From positions 1,488,001 to 1,552,000 of the forward strand of contig NZ_QXJM01000039.1 of the NCBI RefSeq assembly GCF_003570905.1: a stretch of 64,000 bases of DNA, given 5' to 3'. Under the pieces are notes generated by a model. That model made no database searches, had not been told where the DNA came from, and saw only the letters and a list, made by a program, of their open reading frames with translations. A program made the translations under genes and the position numbers. How positions within the stretch are numbered: position 1 is the first letter of the stretch; every line of letters begins with the position of its first letter. The DNA comes from Cohnella faecalis. Lineage in GTDB: Bacteria > Bacillota > Bacilli > Paenibacillales > Paenibacillaceae. This document shows, one piece after another, positions 45,906-53,887 of this stretch.

Positions 45906-46502
45906 ATGAACATCGGTTTAACGGGAGGCATCGCTACGGGGAAGAGCACCGTGGCCGGATTGCTCGTTGAGCGCGGGGCGCTGCTGATCGACCTGGACCG
46001 GATTGCCCGGGAAATTGTCGAGCCGGGGCAGCCGTCCCTCGCCCTTATTGCGGAGCGGTTTGGACATGCTGTTCTTAATGAGGACGGTACGCTTAACCGC
46101 CGAAAGCTCGGCGAGATCGTGTTTTCCGATCCGACCGAGCGGAAAGCGCTTGAGGCCATTACGCATCCGGCTATTCGGGCGATCATGAAGGAGCGCCTGG
46201 CGCAATACGAGCGCGAAACGCCGGACAAGCTCGTTGTCGTCGATGTTCCGCTGCTGTACGAATCGCAGCTGGCGTCCTATTTTGAACGAGTCATGGTTGT
46301 TTACGTGCCGCGCGGCGAGCAGCTTGCGAGGCTAATGAAGCGGGATAACCTGTCGATTGAAGAAGCGGAACGCCGTCTGAACGCCCAGATGAATATCGAG
46401 GATAAGAAAATACGCGCCGATGTGGTCATCGACAACGGCGGCGCTCCGGAGGAAACGGCGGCTCAAATCGACCGATTCTGGCGGGAAGCAGGGCTGGCAT
46501 GA
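45906..46502 (+). CDS. coaE: Dephospho-CoA kinase
   Basis: Last step of coenzyme A synthesis. 198 residues; P-loop GLTGGIATGKST at the start, DLDRIAREIVEPG, VVDVPLLYES and LARLMKRDNLSIEEAERRL. The true start is ATG 45906 behind AAGGAAGAG; the frame is open far upstream but has no signals there. Stop overlaps the next gene (ATGA at 46499). Confidence 0.96.
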   Translation: MNIGLTGGIATGKSTVAGLLVERGALLIDLDRIAREIVEPGQPSLALIAERFGHAVLNEDGTLNRRKLGEIVFSDPTERKALEAITHPAIRAIMKERLAQYERETPDKLVVVDVPLLYESQLASYFERVMVVYVPRGEQLARLMKRDNLSIEEAERRLNAQMNIEDKKIRADVVIDNGGAPEETAAQIDRFWREAGLA

Positions 46503-47080
46503 ACCGTATCAACAAAAAAATAAAAAGAAAACGCGTCCTCCTTCCGTTAGTCCTTCTGGTGCTGGGAGTGCTCTTCATACAGTCGGAATGGCTAGGCCGA
46601 ATGATTTACCCTCTCTCGTACACGGAAGAGATCAGAAGCAGTGCGAAGCAGTTTGGCGTCGATCCGTTGCTGGTAGCGGCGGTTATTAGAGTGGAATCGA
46701 ATTTCAAGCCGGAAGCGGTGTCTTCGAAGGGCGCCGTCGGAATTATGCAAATTATGCCTGAAACGGCGAAGTGGATTTTGAAAAAAGAGCATTTCGAAGG
46801 GGTGTCTATCGACGATGTTCGCAGCGAGCCTCACGCGGGCATTCAGTTGGGAACCTGGTACATAAGGGATCTTCACCGTCAGTTCCAAGGCAATCGGATC
46901 GCCGCCCTAGCCGCCTATAACGCCGGTCCGGGCAAAGTCAGGCAGTGGCTCAACGAAGAGGTGTGGGACGGATCGGAGGAAACTTTGCGCAATATTCCTT
47001 ACGGAGAGACTAGACATTACGTCCAACGTGTGATGTATTATTATAAGAAGTATTCCAAGCTGTACGATTCATCCTTATGA
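46499..47080 (+). CDS. Membrane-anchored lytic transglycosylase
   Basis: 193 residues: one N-terminal membrane helix (VLLPLVLLVLGVLFI) and an SLT domain of the Slt70/MltC fold with catalytic Glu in VAAVIRVESNF, SSKGAVGIMQIMPETA, LAAYNAGPGKVRQWL. Cleaves peptidoglycan outside the membrane. Overlaps coaE by four bases. Known neighbour of coaE in Bacilli. Confidence 0.94.
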   Translation: MNRINKKIKRKRVLLPLVLLVLGVLFIQSEWLGRMIYPLSYTEEIRSSAKQFGVDPLLVAAVIRVESNFKPEAVSSKGAVGIMQIMPETAKWILKKEHFEGVSIDDVRSEPHAGIQLGTWYIRDLHRQFQGNRIAALAAYNAGPGKVRQWLNEEVWDGSEETLRNIPYGETRHYVQRVMYYYKKYSKLYDSSL

Positions 47081-47083
47081 GAA

Positions 47084-47122
47084 CAAAAGAAAACCCCAAA
47101 GCCGGAGTGCGGACTTTGGAGC
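47084..47122 (-). terminator. Terminator of the SASP gene (minus strand)
   Basis: On the minus strand CCAAAG-TCCG / CGG-CTTTGG followed by GGTTTTCTTTT; also lies after the transglycosylase gene. Confidence 0.75.
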
Positions 47123-47156
47123 TTTCGGGTATCAAGTGATGCCGTCATTCATTGCA

Positions 47157-47378
47157 TTAACGATATTGACCGGCAAGTTGCTGCTCGGCGATTTGAACCA
47201 GGCGCTTCGTGATGCCGCCACCGATAGAACCATTGTCCTTGGTGGTCATATTGCCTTGATATCCGTCCTGAGGGATAGCGATACCAAGTTCTTGCGCCAC
47301 TTCATACTTCAGTTGATCCAGGGCGCCGATCGCTTGAGGGACGACCAACGTGTTGCTGCTGCGGGATCCTGCTGCCAT
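47157..47378 (-). CDS. Alpha/beta-type small acid-soluble spore protein
   Basis: 73 residues with the family motifs LDQLKYEVAQELGI and GSIGGGITKRLVQIAEQQL; the GPR protease site lies at the KYEVAQELGI segment. It coats spore DNA in the A-like form and protects it. RBS AAGGAGGTG. A sigma-G-like promoter lies upstream, so it should be forespore-specific. Confidence 0.95.
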   Translation of the reverse strand: MAAGSRSSNTLVVPQAIGALDQLKYEVAQELGIAIPQDGYQGNMTTKDNGSIGGGITKRLVQIAEQQLAGQYR

Positions 47379-47408
47379 TGTTGTTCACCTCCTTGCGGTT
47401 GGTAACAG

Positions 47409-47436
47409 TATTATGACCGAATTGGCAATGTTCATG
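47409..47436 (-). promoter_or_regulatory. Sigma-G-type promoter of the SASP gene
   Basis: Minus strand: CATG (47436-47433) as -35 core, 17-bp spacer, CATAATA (47415-47409) as -10; fits the forespore consensus. Confidence 0.6.
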
Positions 47437-47502
47437 TGAGGAAAGGGTTGGAAATCGAAATAAATTTTCGAACGCGAGCCGAAGGGAGATTTTTGCCGAG
47501 CC

Positions 47503-47958
47503 ATGAGATGTCCATACTGCGATTATAACGGGACGAAGGTTCTGGATTCACGTCCAGCCAACGACAACAAATCGATCCGCCGCCGCCGCGAATGCGAGAA
47601 ATGCGCCCGCCGCTTTACGACGTTCGAGACCGTGGAGGAAACGCCTCTGATCGTCATCAAAAAAGACGGCAGCCGCGAAGAATTTAGCAGGGACAAGCTG
47701 TTGAGAGGACTGCTGCGAGCTTGCGAGAAGCGGCCGATTTCCGTCGGGCAACTGGAAATTCTCGTCTCCGACGTGGAACGGGAATTGCGCAATACCGCTC
47801 AAGCGGAAGTGGAAAGCCGGATCATCGGGGAATTGCTCATGGAGCAGCTTTATCATGTAGACGAAATCGCCTACGTGCGTTTCGCGTCCGTGTATCGCCA
47901 ATTCAAGGACATCAATATGTTCATGAAAGAATTGAACAATTTGATGAACAAGATGTAG
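47503..47958 (+). CDS. nrdR: Transcriptional repressor NrdR
   Basis: 151 residues. N-terminal zinc ribbon MRCPYCDY ... [17 protein letters not shown] and a C-terminal ATP-cone ([20 protein letters not shown]). Senses ATP/dATP and represses ribonucleotide reductase genes. GGGAG lies 14 bases upstream of the ATG, rather far, but the N-terminal motif fixes the start. Confidence 0.97.
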   Translation: MRCPYCDYNGTKVLDSRPANDNKSIRRRRECEKCARRFTTFETVEETPLIVIKKDGSREEFSRDKLLRGLLRACEKRPISVGQLEILVSDVERELRNTAQAEVESRIIGELLMEQLYHVDEIAYVRFASVYRQFKDINMFMKELNNLMNKM

Positions 47959-47988
47959 CCGGTACGGCTGGACGAAGCTCGGACAGAC

Positions 47989-48021
47989 AAGCCCGCTTAC
48001 GGCGTCGGGGCTTTATTTTTC
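47989..48021 (+). terminator. Terminator after nrdR
   Basis: AAGCCC / GGGGCTT stem then TTATTTTT. Confidence 0.7.
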
Positions 48022-48039
48022 TAAGCGAATAGCAGCATT

Positions 48040-48086
48040 AGCCCTTTACTTGGCCAAGCAGGCCGCGTCAAGGGCTCTTTCTATTT
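48040..48086 (+). terminator. Second terminator before the sugar ABC operon
   Basis: AGCCCTT-AC-GGCC pairs with GGCC-GT-AAGGGCT, then CTTTCTATTTT. Confidence 0.75.
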
Positions 48087-48143
48087 TAGCTGCATAATTT
48101 AGGGATTTTCTTGCAAAATATAAAAAAGATCTGGAGAAACCCG

Positions 48144-48172
48144 TTGTAAAAAATAGTGCGATGTGCTACAAC
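48144..48172 (+). promoter_or_regulatory. Promoter of the sugar ABC operon
   Basis: TTGTAA (48144), 17-bp spacer, TACAAC (48167). The palindromic operator starts six bases past the -10. Confidence 0.65.
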
Positions 48173-48177
48173 TGAAG

Positions 48178-48197
48178 TACCGGAAACGTTTCCGGTA
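48178..48197. promoter_or_regulatory. Perfect 20-bp palindromic operator (LacI type)
   Basis: TACCGGAAACGTTTCCGGTA is its own reverse complement, with the central CG typical of LacI-family sites. Placed over the expected transcription start, it should mediate repression by the LacI-type regulator encoded at the operon's end. Confidence 0.85.
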
Positions 48198-48242
48198 AAC
48201 GCATTCAAAACAACAAATCAAAAAGAATGAGGGGATTAGGGA

Positions 48243-49682
48243 ATGGCAAAGCTTAAAAAGAGTTTGGGTCTTTTGCTCGTAATTTCGATGATCGCTGTAC
48301 TGGTCGTTGCATGCAGCAAGAAGAACAATGGGGAGAACGCGTCTCCGTCCGCATCTCCAACGGGATCGACAACAAGCAGTCCATCGGCTTCTCCGGCTGC
48401 GCCTAAAGTCGACGAAATTTACTTCTTGAACTTCAAACCGGAAATCGCTGAAGTTTACGAAAAAATTTCCAAAGATTACGAAGCGGAAACAGGCGTTAAA
48501 GTTAAAGTCGTAACGGCTGCAAGCGGTACTTACGAGCCGACTCTCCGTGCGGAAATCGCTAAATCCGATCCTCCTACCATCTTCCAAATCAACGGACCGG
48601 TCGGTTACGCGAACTGGAAAGACTACACGGCTGACCTGAAAGGCACGAAGCTGTACGACTCCTTGACGGACAAAAGCTTGGCAGTTAAAAGCGGCGAAGG
48701 CGTCTACGGCGTTCCTTACGCTGTTGAAGGCTACGGCATCATCTACAACGACGCGATCCTGAAAAAATATTTCGCGCTTGCGGATAAAGCGGTTACAATC
48801 AATTCCGCTGCCGAAATCAACAACTTCGCTACGCTCAAAGCAGTCGTTGAAGACATGACGGCTAAGAAAGACCAACTCGGCATCAAAGGCGTATTCTCCT
48901 CCACTTCCCTGAACGCAGGCGAGCAATGGAGATGGCAGTCCCACTTGGCTAACTTGCCGCTGTACTACGAGTTCAAAGACAACACGGCATTCGACAACAC
49001 GGTGCTGGCTGGTCTGGCTGCTGACGAAATTCAGTTCAAATACGGCGAGAACTACAAAAACGTTTTTGATCTCTACATCAACAACTCTGTAACGAAACCT
49101 GCTCTTCTTGGCGCTAAATCCGTTACGGATTCCATGGCTGAATTCGCGCTTGGCCAATCCGCAATGGTTCAAAACGGCAACTGGGCTTGGGGACAAATCA
49201 GCGGCGTAGACGGAAACGTTGTAAAATCCGAAGACATCAAGTTCCTGCCGATCTACACCGGCGTACAAGGCGAAGAAAGCCAAGGTCTTGCTGTAGGTAC
49301 CGAGAACTTCTTCTCGATCAACAGCAAAGTATCTCCTGAGAAGCAAGAAGCTTCGATCGCGTTCCTGGAATGGCTGTTCTCCAGCGAAAAAGGCAAAAGC
49401 TACGTTTCCAAAGATCTCGGCTTCATCGCACCTTTCAACACGATCAACGACAACGAAAAACCAGCAGATCCTCTAGCTAAAGAAGTTCTTGCATGGATGG
49501 CTAAACAAGGCACGACTTCCGTAGCTTGGACGTTCGCTGCATTCCCAAGCGAAGAGTTCAAAAACAAATTCGGCGCTGCATTGCTTGAGTACGCTCAAGG
49601 CGGCAAAACGTGGGATCAAGTTTCCACAATCGTAAAAGACAGCTGGAAATCGGAAAAAGCATTGGCAAAATCCAAGCAATAA
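48243..49682 (+). CDS. Sugar ABC transporter substrate-binding lipoprotein
   Basis: 479 residues, family 1 extracellular solute-binding protein. Lipobox VVAC near residue 23, Asn/Ser-rich linker, then FLNFKPEIAEVYEKISKDY, TIFQINGPVGYANWKD, GVPYAVEGYGIIYND and GQSAMVQNGNWAWGQ, typical of CUT1 (maltose/oligosaccharide) binding proteins. First gene of an importer operon with two permeases; no ATPase gene is present, so it probably uses a shared MsmX-type ATPase. A large inverted repeat after it likely lowers permease expression. No sugar hydrolase is nearby, so the substrate is open. Confidence 0.93.
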   Translation: MAKLKKSLGLLLVISMIAVLVVACSKKNNGENASPSASPTGSTTSSPSASPAAPKVDEIYFLNFKPEIAEVYEKISKDYEAETGVKVKVVTAASGTYEPTLRAEIAKSDPPTIFQINGPVGYANWKDYTADLKGTKLYDSLTDKSLAVKSGEGVYGVPYAVEGYGIIYNDAILKKYFALADKAVTINSAAEINNFATLKAVVEDMTAKKDQLGIKGVFSSTSLNAGEQWRWQSHLANLPLYYEFKDNTAFDNTVLAGLAADEIQFKYGENYKNVFDLYINNSVTKPALLGAKSVTDSMAEFALGQSAMVQNGNWAWGQISGVDGNVVKSEDIKFLPIYTGVQGEESQGLAVGTENFFSINSKVSPEKQEASIAFLEWLFSSEKGKSYVSKDLGFIAPFNTINDNEKPADPLAKEVLAWMAKQGTTSVAWTFAAFPSEEFKNKFGAALLEYAQGGKTWDQVSTIVKDSWKSEKALAKSKQ

Positions 49683-49709
49683 GACAGCACCATAATATGA
49701 AGTATTAAT

Positions 49710-49753
49710 ATTTTATGCCACTGCGTGCCGTACGGTGCACAGTGGCATAAAAT
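49710..49753 (+). terminator. 44-bp near-perfect inverted repeat between binding protein and permease
   Basis: ATTTTATGCCACTG (49710-49723) pairs with CAGTGGCATAAAAT (49740-49753), and the centre GCCGTACGGT also pairs. Likely a partial terminator/processing hairpin giving excess binding protein. Confidence 0.8.
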
Positions 49754-49772
49754 AGTCATGGGAGCAGACCAA

Positions 49773-50615
49773 ATGGAAAAGTCGATTAAAAAGTATTTTG
49801 CGTTCTTCGTGCTGCCGACGCTCTTAACTTTTTTAGCGCTATTTTTAGTCCCCTTTCTTCTTGGCGTATATTTGTCCTTCACCGACTTTACGACGGTCAA
49901 CGACTCGAAATGGGTAGGATTCAGCAATTACTCGAGAGTGTTCGAAGACACCGATTTTTTGAAAGCATCTTGGTTCACCGTTAAGTATGCGTTTGTGTCC
50001 GTCATCAGCGTTAATCTGATTGCCTTTATTTTTGCGATGGTATTGACCAAAGGGAAGAAAGGCACGAACCTGTTTAGAACGGTATTCTTCATGCCCAATT
50101 TGATCGGCGGTATCGTGCTCGGTTACATTTGGCAGTTGATTTTTAACGGGATTTTGTTCAAATACGATCTTACCTTGACGTTCAGCGCCAAATACGGCTT
50201 CTGGGGCTTGGTCATTCTGACGAGCTGGCAATTAATCGGTTATATGATGATTATCTACATTGCGGGCATTCAAGGGATTTCGAAGGATTTGCTCGAAGTG
50301 GCAACAATCGAAGGCGCTTCTCGTTTCCAGACTTTGCGGAAGGTTACCATTCCTTTGATTATGCCTGCTATTACGATTTGCTTGTTCTTGACGCTGTCGA
50401 ACGCGTTCAAGCTTTTCGACCAAAACTTGGCTCTAACTGCTGGCGCTCCATCCAAAGAGTCTACGATGTTGGCACTTGATATTTACAACACTTTCTATGG
50501 CAGAACCGGGTTTGAAGGTGTAGCTCAGTCCAAGGCAGTCGTGTTCTTTGTACTGGTCGCGTTAATCTCCTTGGTACAACTTGTTATTACAAGAAGAAGG
50601 GAGATTGAGCATTAA
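49773..50615 (+). CDS. Sugar ABC transporter permease (MalF type)
   Basis: 280 residues from ATG 49773 (EKSIKKYFAFFVLPTLLTF), which follows GGGAG; six membrane helices and the EAA loop EVATIEGASRFQTLRKVTIP. The stop shares one base with the next start, so translation is coupled. Confidence 0.93.
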   Translation: MEKSIKKYFAFFVLPTLLTFLALFLVPFLLGVYLSFTDFTTVNDSKWVGFSNYSRVFEDTDFLKASWFTVKYAFVSVISVNLIAFIFAMVLTKGKKGTNLFRTVFFMPNLIGGIVLGYIWQLIFNGILFKYDLTLTFSAKYGFWGLVILTSWQLIGYMMIIYIAGIQGISKDLLEVATIEGASRFQTLRKVTIPLIMPAITICLFLTLSNAFKLFDQNLALTAGAPSKESTMLALDIYNTFYGRTGFEGVAQSKAVVFFVLVALISLVQLVITRRREIEH

Positions 50616-51448
50616 TGCATACAAAAGAATCAAGAGGCAATTTCTCGTTTTTCATTATGTTTTTGCTCATGCTTGCCTTCATATCGCCGATTTTGATCAT
50701 TTTTATGAACTCCTTCAAAGGGAAGTTCTACATCAGCGATACTCCGTTCGTGTTTCCGAACAAAACGACTTACGTAGAGTTTGACAACTATGTGAGCGGG
50801 ATCGCGAAAATTAAATTTATGAACGCGTTCGGAATGTCCGTGTTCATTACCGTTTGCTCGGTTTTCGTTATTGTTTTCTTGACGTCGATGACGGCTTGGT
50901 ACATTACCCGGGTTAAATCGAAGTTCAACCAATTGCTGTTCTATGTATTCGTATTCTCGATGATCGTTCCTTTCCAAATGGTCATGTTCCCGATGACCAA
51001 GGTTGTCAACGTGCTGCATCTCGACAATCCCTACGGAATCATTCTGATCTATCTCGGATTCGGCGCGGGCTTGGCGGTGTTCCTGTTCACGGGCTTCGTC
51101 AAATCCATCCCTATCGAGATTGAAGAAGCGGTTATGATCGACGGCTGCAACCCGATTCAGGCGTTCTTCAAAGTCGTGCTGCCGATTCTGAAGCCGATTT
51201 CCGTTACGGTAGCCATCTTGAATGTCATGTGGGTCTGGAACGACTACTTGTTGCCGTACCTCGTCATAGGCAGCGAGTACAAAACGATCCCGATCGCGAT
51301 CCAGTATTTGAAGGGCGGATACGGCTCGATCGATATGGGCGCCATGATGGCTATGCTGGTACTGGCTATTGTGCCGATCGTCATTTTCTACTTCTTCTGC
51401 CAAAAGTACATTATCGAAGGCGTTGTCGCTGGAGCTGTTAAAGGTTAA
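50615..51448 (+). CDS. Sugar ABC transporter permease (MalG type)
   Basis: 277 residues, six membrane helices; EAA loop EEAVMIDGCNPIQAFFKVVLP, MPF-type ending IIEGVVAGAVKG characteristic of MalG-like CUT1 permeases. Followed by a terminator. Confidence 0.94.
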   Translation: MHTKESRGNFSFFIMFLLMLAFISPILIIFMNSFKGKFYISDTPFVFPNKTTYVEFDNYVSGIAKIKFMNAFGMSVFITVCSVFVIVFLTSMTAWYITRVKSKFNQLLFYVFVFSMIVPFQMVMFPMTKVVNVLHLDNPYGIILIYLGFGAGLAVFLFTGFVKSIPIEIEEAVMIDGCNPIQAFFKVVLPILKPISVTVAILNVMWVWNDYLLPYLVIGSEYKTIPIAIQYLKGGYGSIDMGAMMAMLVLAIVPIVIFYFFCQKYIIEGVVAGAVKG

Positions 51449-51450
51449 AG

Positions 51451-51503
51451 AGCGGGGCTCATTTCTTGGTGACTTTGCGATCCGGGGAATGCCCTGCTTT
51501 TTT
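51451..51503 (+). terminator. Terminator after the sugar permeases
   Basis: AGCGGGGC-CATT / AATGCCCTGCT stem then TTTTTT. Confidence 0.75.
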
Positions 51504-51576
51504 GCTATTATTGACAATTAATTCGAGTTATGATAAGCGTTAGTTATTCGAGAAAGTGACTGAGGGGAAAACCATT

Positions 51577-52610
51577 GTGGAAAGAATCACGATAATTGAG
51601 ATTGCTAAGCTGAGCGGGGTGGGCGTTACTACCGTCTCCAGGGCGATAAACAATCATCCCGATATTAATGAAGAGACGAAAGCCAAGATTATGCAGGTCA
51701 TCAAGGAAAACAATTACATTCCGAACAATAGCGCAAGAAATTTGAAGCTCTCCGCTTCCAAGACGATTGCCGTGCTGATCAAAGGGATTACCAACCCCTT
51801 CTTTAACCCGATGATCAAAGTGTTCGAACAAGAAATTCAAAGAAAGAAGTACTCGTTAATTTTGCAGCGCGTCGACGAGAAGCAGGACGAGATTGAAGTC
51901 GCGATTGAAATGGAAAAAGAAAGACGGCTCAAAGGAATTGTTTTTCTCGGGGGTCATTTTTCGTATTCGGTGGACAAGCTTAATCAATTGACTGTACCGT
52001 TCGTGCTTAGTACGACGGGGATGTCTGCGGAGTCGGAGCTCAATAACTTCTCCTCCGTTGTGGTCGACGACTTCAAGGAAAGCTACCGGATGGTCGATTA
52101 TTTATGCAAGCAAGGACATAAAAAAATTGCGACCATTACGGTGCCAACGGACGATGTGAGTATCGGTCGATTGCGGTACGAGGGTATAAGAAGGCGCTGG
52201 AGGACAACGGGGTCAGTGTTAATGAGCGGCTGGTGCGCTTCATGAAGGAAGACATCGAAGGGTACAGTATGGATAACGGTTACGCGGTTACCAAGGAGCT
52301 GCTGGAGTCGCAGGAGGAGTTCACGGCGATCTTCGCCATTGCCGACAGCATGGCCATTGGCGCGTGCAAAGCGATATTCGAAGCCGGCAAGCGGATTCCC
52401 GAGGACTATTCGGTTGCAGGCTTTGACGGATTGGATATTTCCTACTATTATAATCCGTCCATCACGACGATCAGGCAGCCGGTCGAGGAAATTGCGGAAG
52501 AGACGATTCGAATTCTTTTCGATTTGATTTATAAGAAAACCAAGCACTCCCGCAAAATTTTTCCTGCCGAGCTGCTCGTCAGAGAGTCTACGGCGGGCAT
52601 TAGCGGTTAA
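51577..52610 (+). pseudogene. LacI-family repressor, frameshifted
   Basis: N-terminal helix-turn-helix ITIIEIAKLSGVGVTTVSRA and hinge, then a periplasmic-binding-like sensor domain. The frame from GTG 51577 (behind GAGGGG) breaks after RLRYEG at about 52181-52186; the next frame carries on with EDNGVSVNERLVRFMKEDIE and ends VRESTAGISG. Adding one base (for example G in the GGG run) restores a 344-residue repressor with an ordinary YEGYKKAL segment. The gene follows the sugar importer and probably acts on the palindrome at 48178. Broken, it would leave the importer constitutive. Confidence 0.85.
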
Positions 52611-52723
52611 AGCGGGGAGTTGTTTCGCCGGCAACGCTCGACCTGGTATCGCCGAATCGTAAATGGCAACGGCGTGGTCGCGACCGGACGAAAACTCCCT
52701 TCACCGCATGGATGATTTTTTTG

Positions 52724-52753
52724 TTGACTTCGCTCTTGGAGCTGTGATAAGAT
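52724..52753 (+). promoter_or_regulatory. Promoter of tRNA-Ala
   Basis: TTGACT (52724), 18-bp spacer, TAAGAT (52748), 47 bp before the tRNA. Confidence 0.55.
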
Positions 52754-52799
52754 AATTTTTGTCGCGATAAGATGGAACGTTAACTTATTGCCATTATCC

Positions 52800-52875
52800 C
52801 GGCCCTTAGCTCAGCTGGGAGAGCGCTTCGCTGGCAGCGAAGAGGTCAGCGGTTCGATCCCGCTAGGGTCCACCA
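52800..52875 (+). tRNA. tRNA-Ala (anticodon GGC), C1-C72 mismatch
   Basis: 76 nt folding as a normal cloverleaf: D-arm GCTCAGCTGGGAGAGC, anticodon stem TTCGC/GCGAA with loop TGGCA, T-arm GCGG-TTCGATC-CCGC, encoded CCA at the 3' end. The alanine identity pair G3-U70 is present. Position 1 is C (52800) instead of the expected G, so it faces C72; the acceptor stem thus has six good pairs. A terminator follows at 52890. Confidence 0.9.
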
Positions 52876-52889
52876 TAACTATTCAACGA

Positions 52890-52914
52890 GCAGCCTTGTA
52901 GGGCTGTTTTTTTG
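52890..52914 (+). terminator. Terminator after tRNA-Ala
   Basis: CAGCCTTGTAGGGCTG hairpin then TTTTTTT. Confidence 0.85.
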
Positions 52915-52939
52915 CAACAATGAGGGTAATTCGTTACGT

Positions 52940-53013
52940 TTGTACGATTAAACGTACAAGTGACCTTGGTTTTGATGGGGTTGAAGCCATTTTGTACGAA
53001 GGATCGTACAAAA
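52940..53013 (+). repeat. Pair of TTGTACG/CGTACAA inverted repeats
   Basis: First: TTGTACG (52940) with CGTACAA (52953). Second: TTTTGTACGA (52990) with TCGTACAAAA (53004), a perfect 10-bp stem on an AGGA loop. They lie in a 180-nt stretch that ends in a terminator just ahead of the broken HTH gene; operator pair or structured leader. Confidence 0.65.
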
Positions 53014-53054
53014 GGCGGCAGACGATATTTTACTCACTCAAAGAGGCGAAGCAC

Positions 53055-53100
53055 GCCCCGATGATCCTGCACCGCGCAGGGTTAATCGGGGCTTTTTTAT
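53055..53100 (+). terminator. Terminator / possible attenuator
   Basis: GCCCCGAT...ATCGGGGC with inner CCTGC/GCAGG, then TTTTTTATTTT; 20 bp before the ribosome site of the following pseudogene. Confidence 0.8.
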
Positions 53101-53122
53101 TTTAATCCAGGAGGCGATTAGT

Positions 53123-53645
53123 TTGAGCTTCGAAATCGAACATGCAAAGTGGATTCAATGGCATCTGGATCGGCGGGGGCGATCTTATTTTGTGGACTTT
53201 ATGTGGAATGTGGGAGGAAACCGCTGTGCGTTCGAAATCATGGATTACGGATCGCACGGCAAAGACCGCTCGAAGTATCGCCTGGATTTGAACCGTGGGT
53301 TGTTTCTACAGTCCCAACAATATCAAGTCATTGCGATCTCTTTCGACGAGCCATACTCCGGAATATGCTGGCCCCTATCTGGCTTCAGTCACAAAGCAGA
53401 ACGCCCTGGTTTCACGTCCGTTTTGCAAAATTGAACGACAGCTTATGCGTTTCGCCATCCGTCACAATCGAATCGTTCGTCCGCCGGAAGCGGCAAGGGA
53501 GCTGGAGCTTCATAAACAAACTGTCATTAAATACTGCCGCATGCTTGTGCAGAAAGATAGGCTTCGACCGGTACCGGCTGGAACAACAGGGAGGATCTTT
53601 CATTACGAATACTTGGGGTCGCTTCAAAGTCCAGATTTGCTATGA
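53123..53645 (+). pseudogene. Decayed HTH-containing protein (Paenibacillaceae hypothetical family)
   Basis: TTG start behind AGGAGG gives SFEIEHAKWIQWHLDRRG, then an abrupt join to YFVDFMWNVGG and a central nuclease-fold-like stretch (FEIMDYGSHGKD, LFLQSQQYQVIAISFDE). After that the likely reading shifts frame twice and resumes as KIERQLMRFAIRHNRIVRP and an HTH-like PPEAARELELHKQTVIKYC. From memory, intact relatives in Paenibacillus are about 45 residues longer after the HLxRR segment, so this copy has an internal deletion plus frameshifts. Function of the family is unknown. Confidence 0.6.
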
Positions 53646-53887
53646 ATAGGACAATAGGGCTTGCGTTTTTCATTTTCGGGATTTTAACCGATTGCACCAA
53701 ACATGTCACTTTGAATATGTTTTCAGCATATTAATATATATTAACGAGTTTACGCTGTTAGAGGGCTGTCGCCAGGCCGCCGCATTGCAGCGCGTAAATA
53801 TGCCCTTGCTCTCACGGAACAGCTCAAGCCCGTGATCACCGATAGATACTTGACCAGATAGGAATCTACATTCGGAGGGATGCGGAA

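Noticed and set aside
53055..53100. T-box leader (ACCGCG present before a terminator)
   Set aside because: The conserved T-box GGTGGNACCGCG bulge sequence and specifier structures are absent.
52920..53105. Small protein after tRNA-Ala
   Set aside because: No ribosome site, and the frame crosses hairpins and the terminator.
53690..53887. SAM riboswitch upstream of mtnK
   Set aside because: None of the conserved SAM-I elements or a terminator before mtnK could be found.
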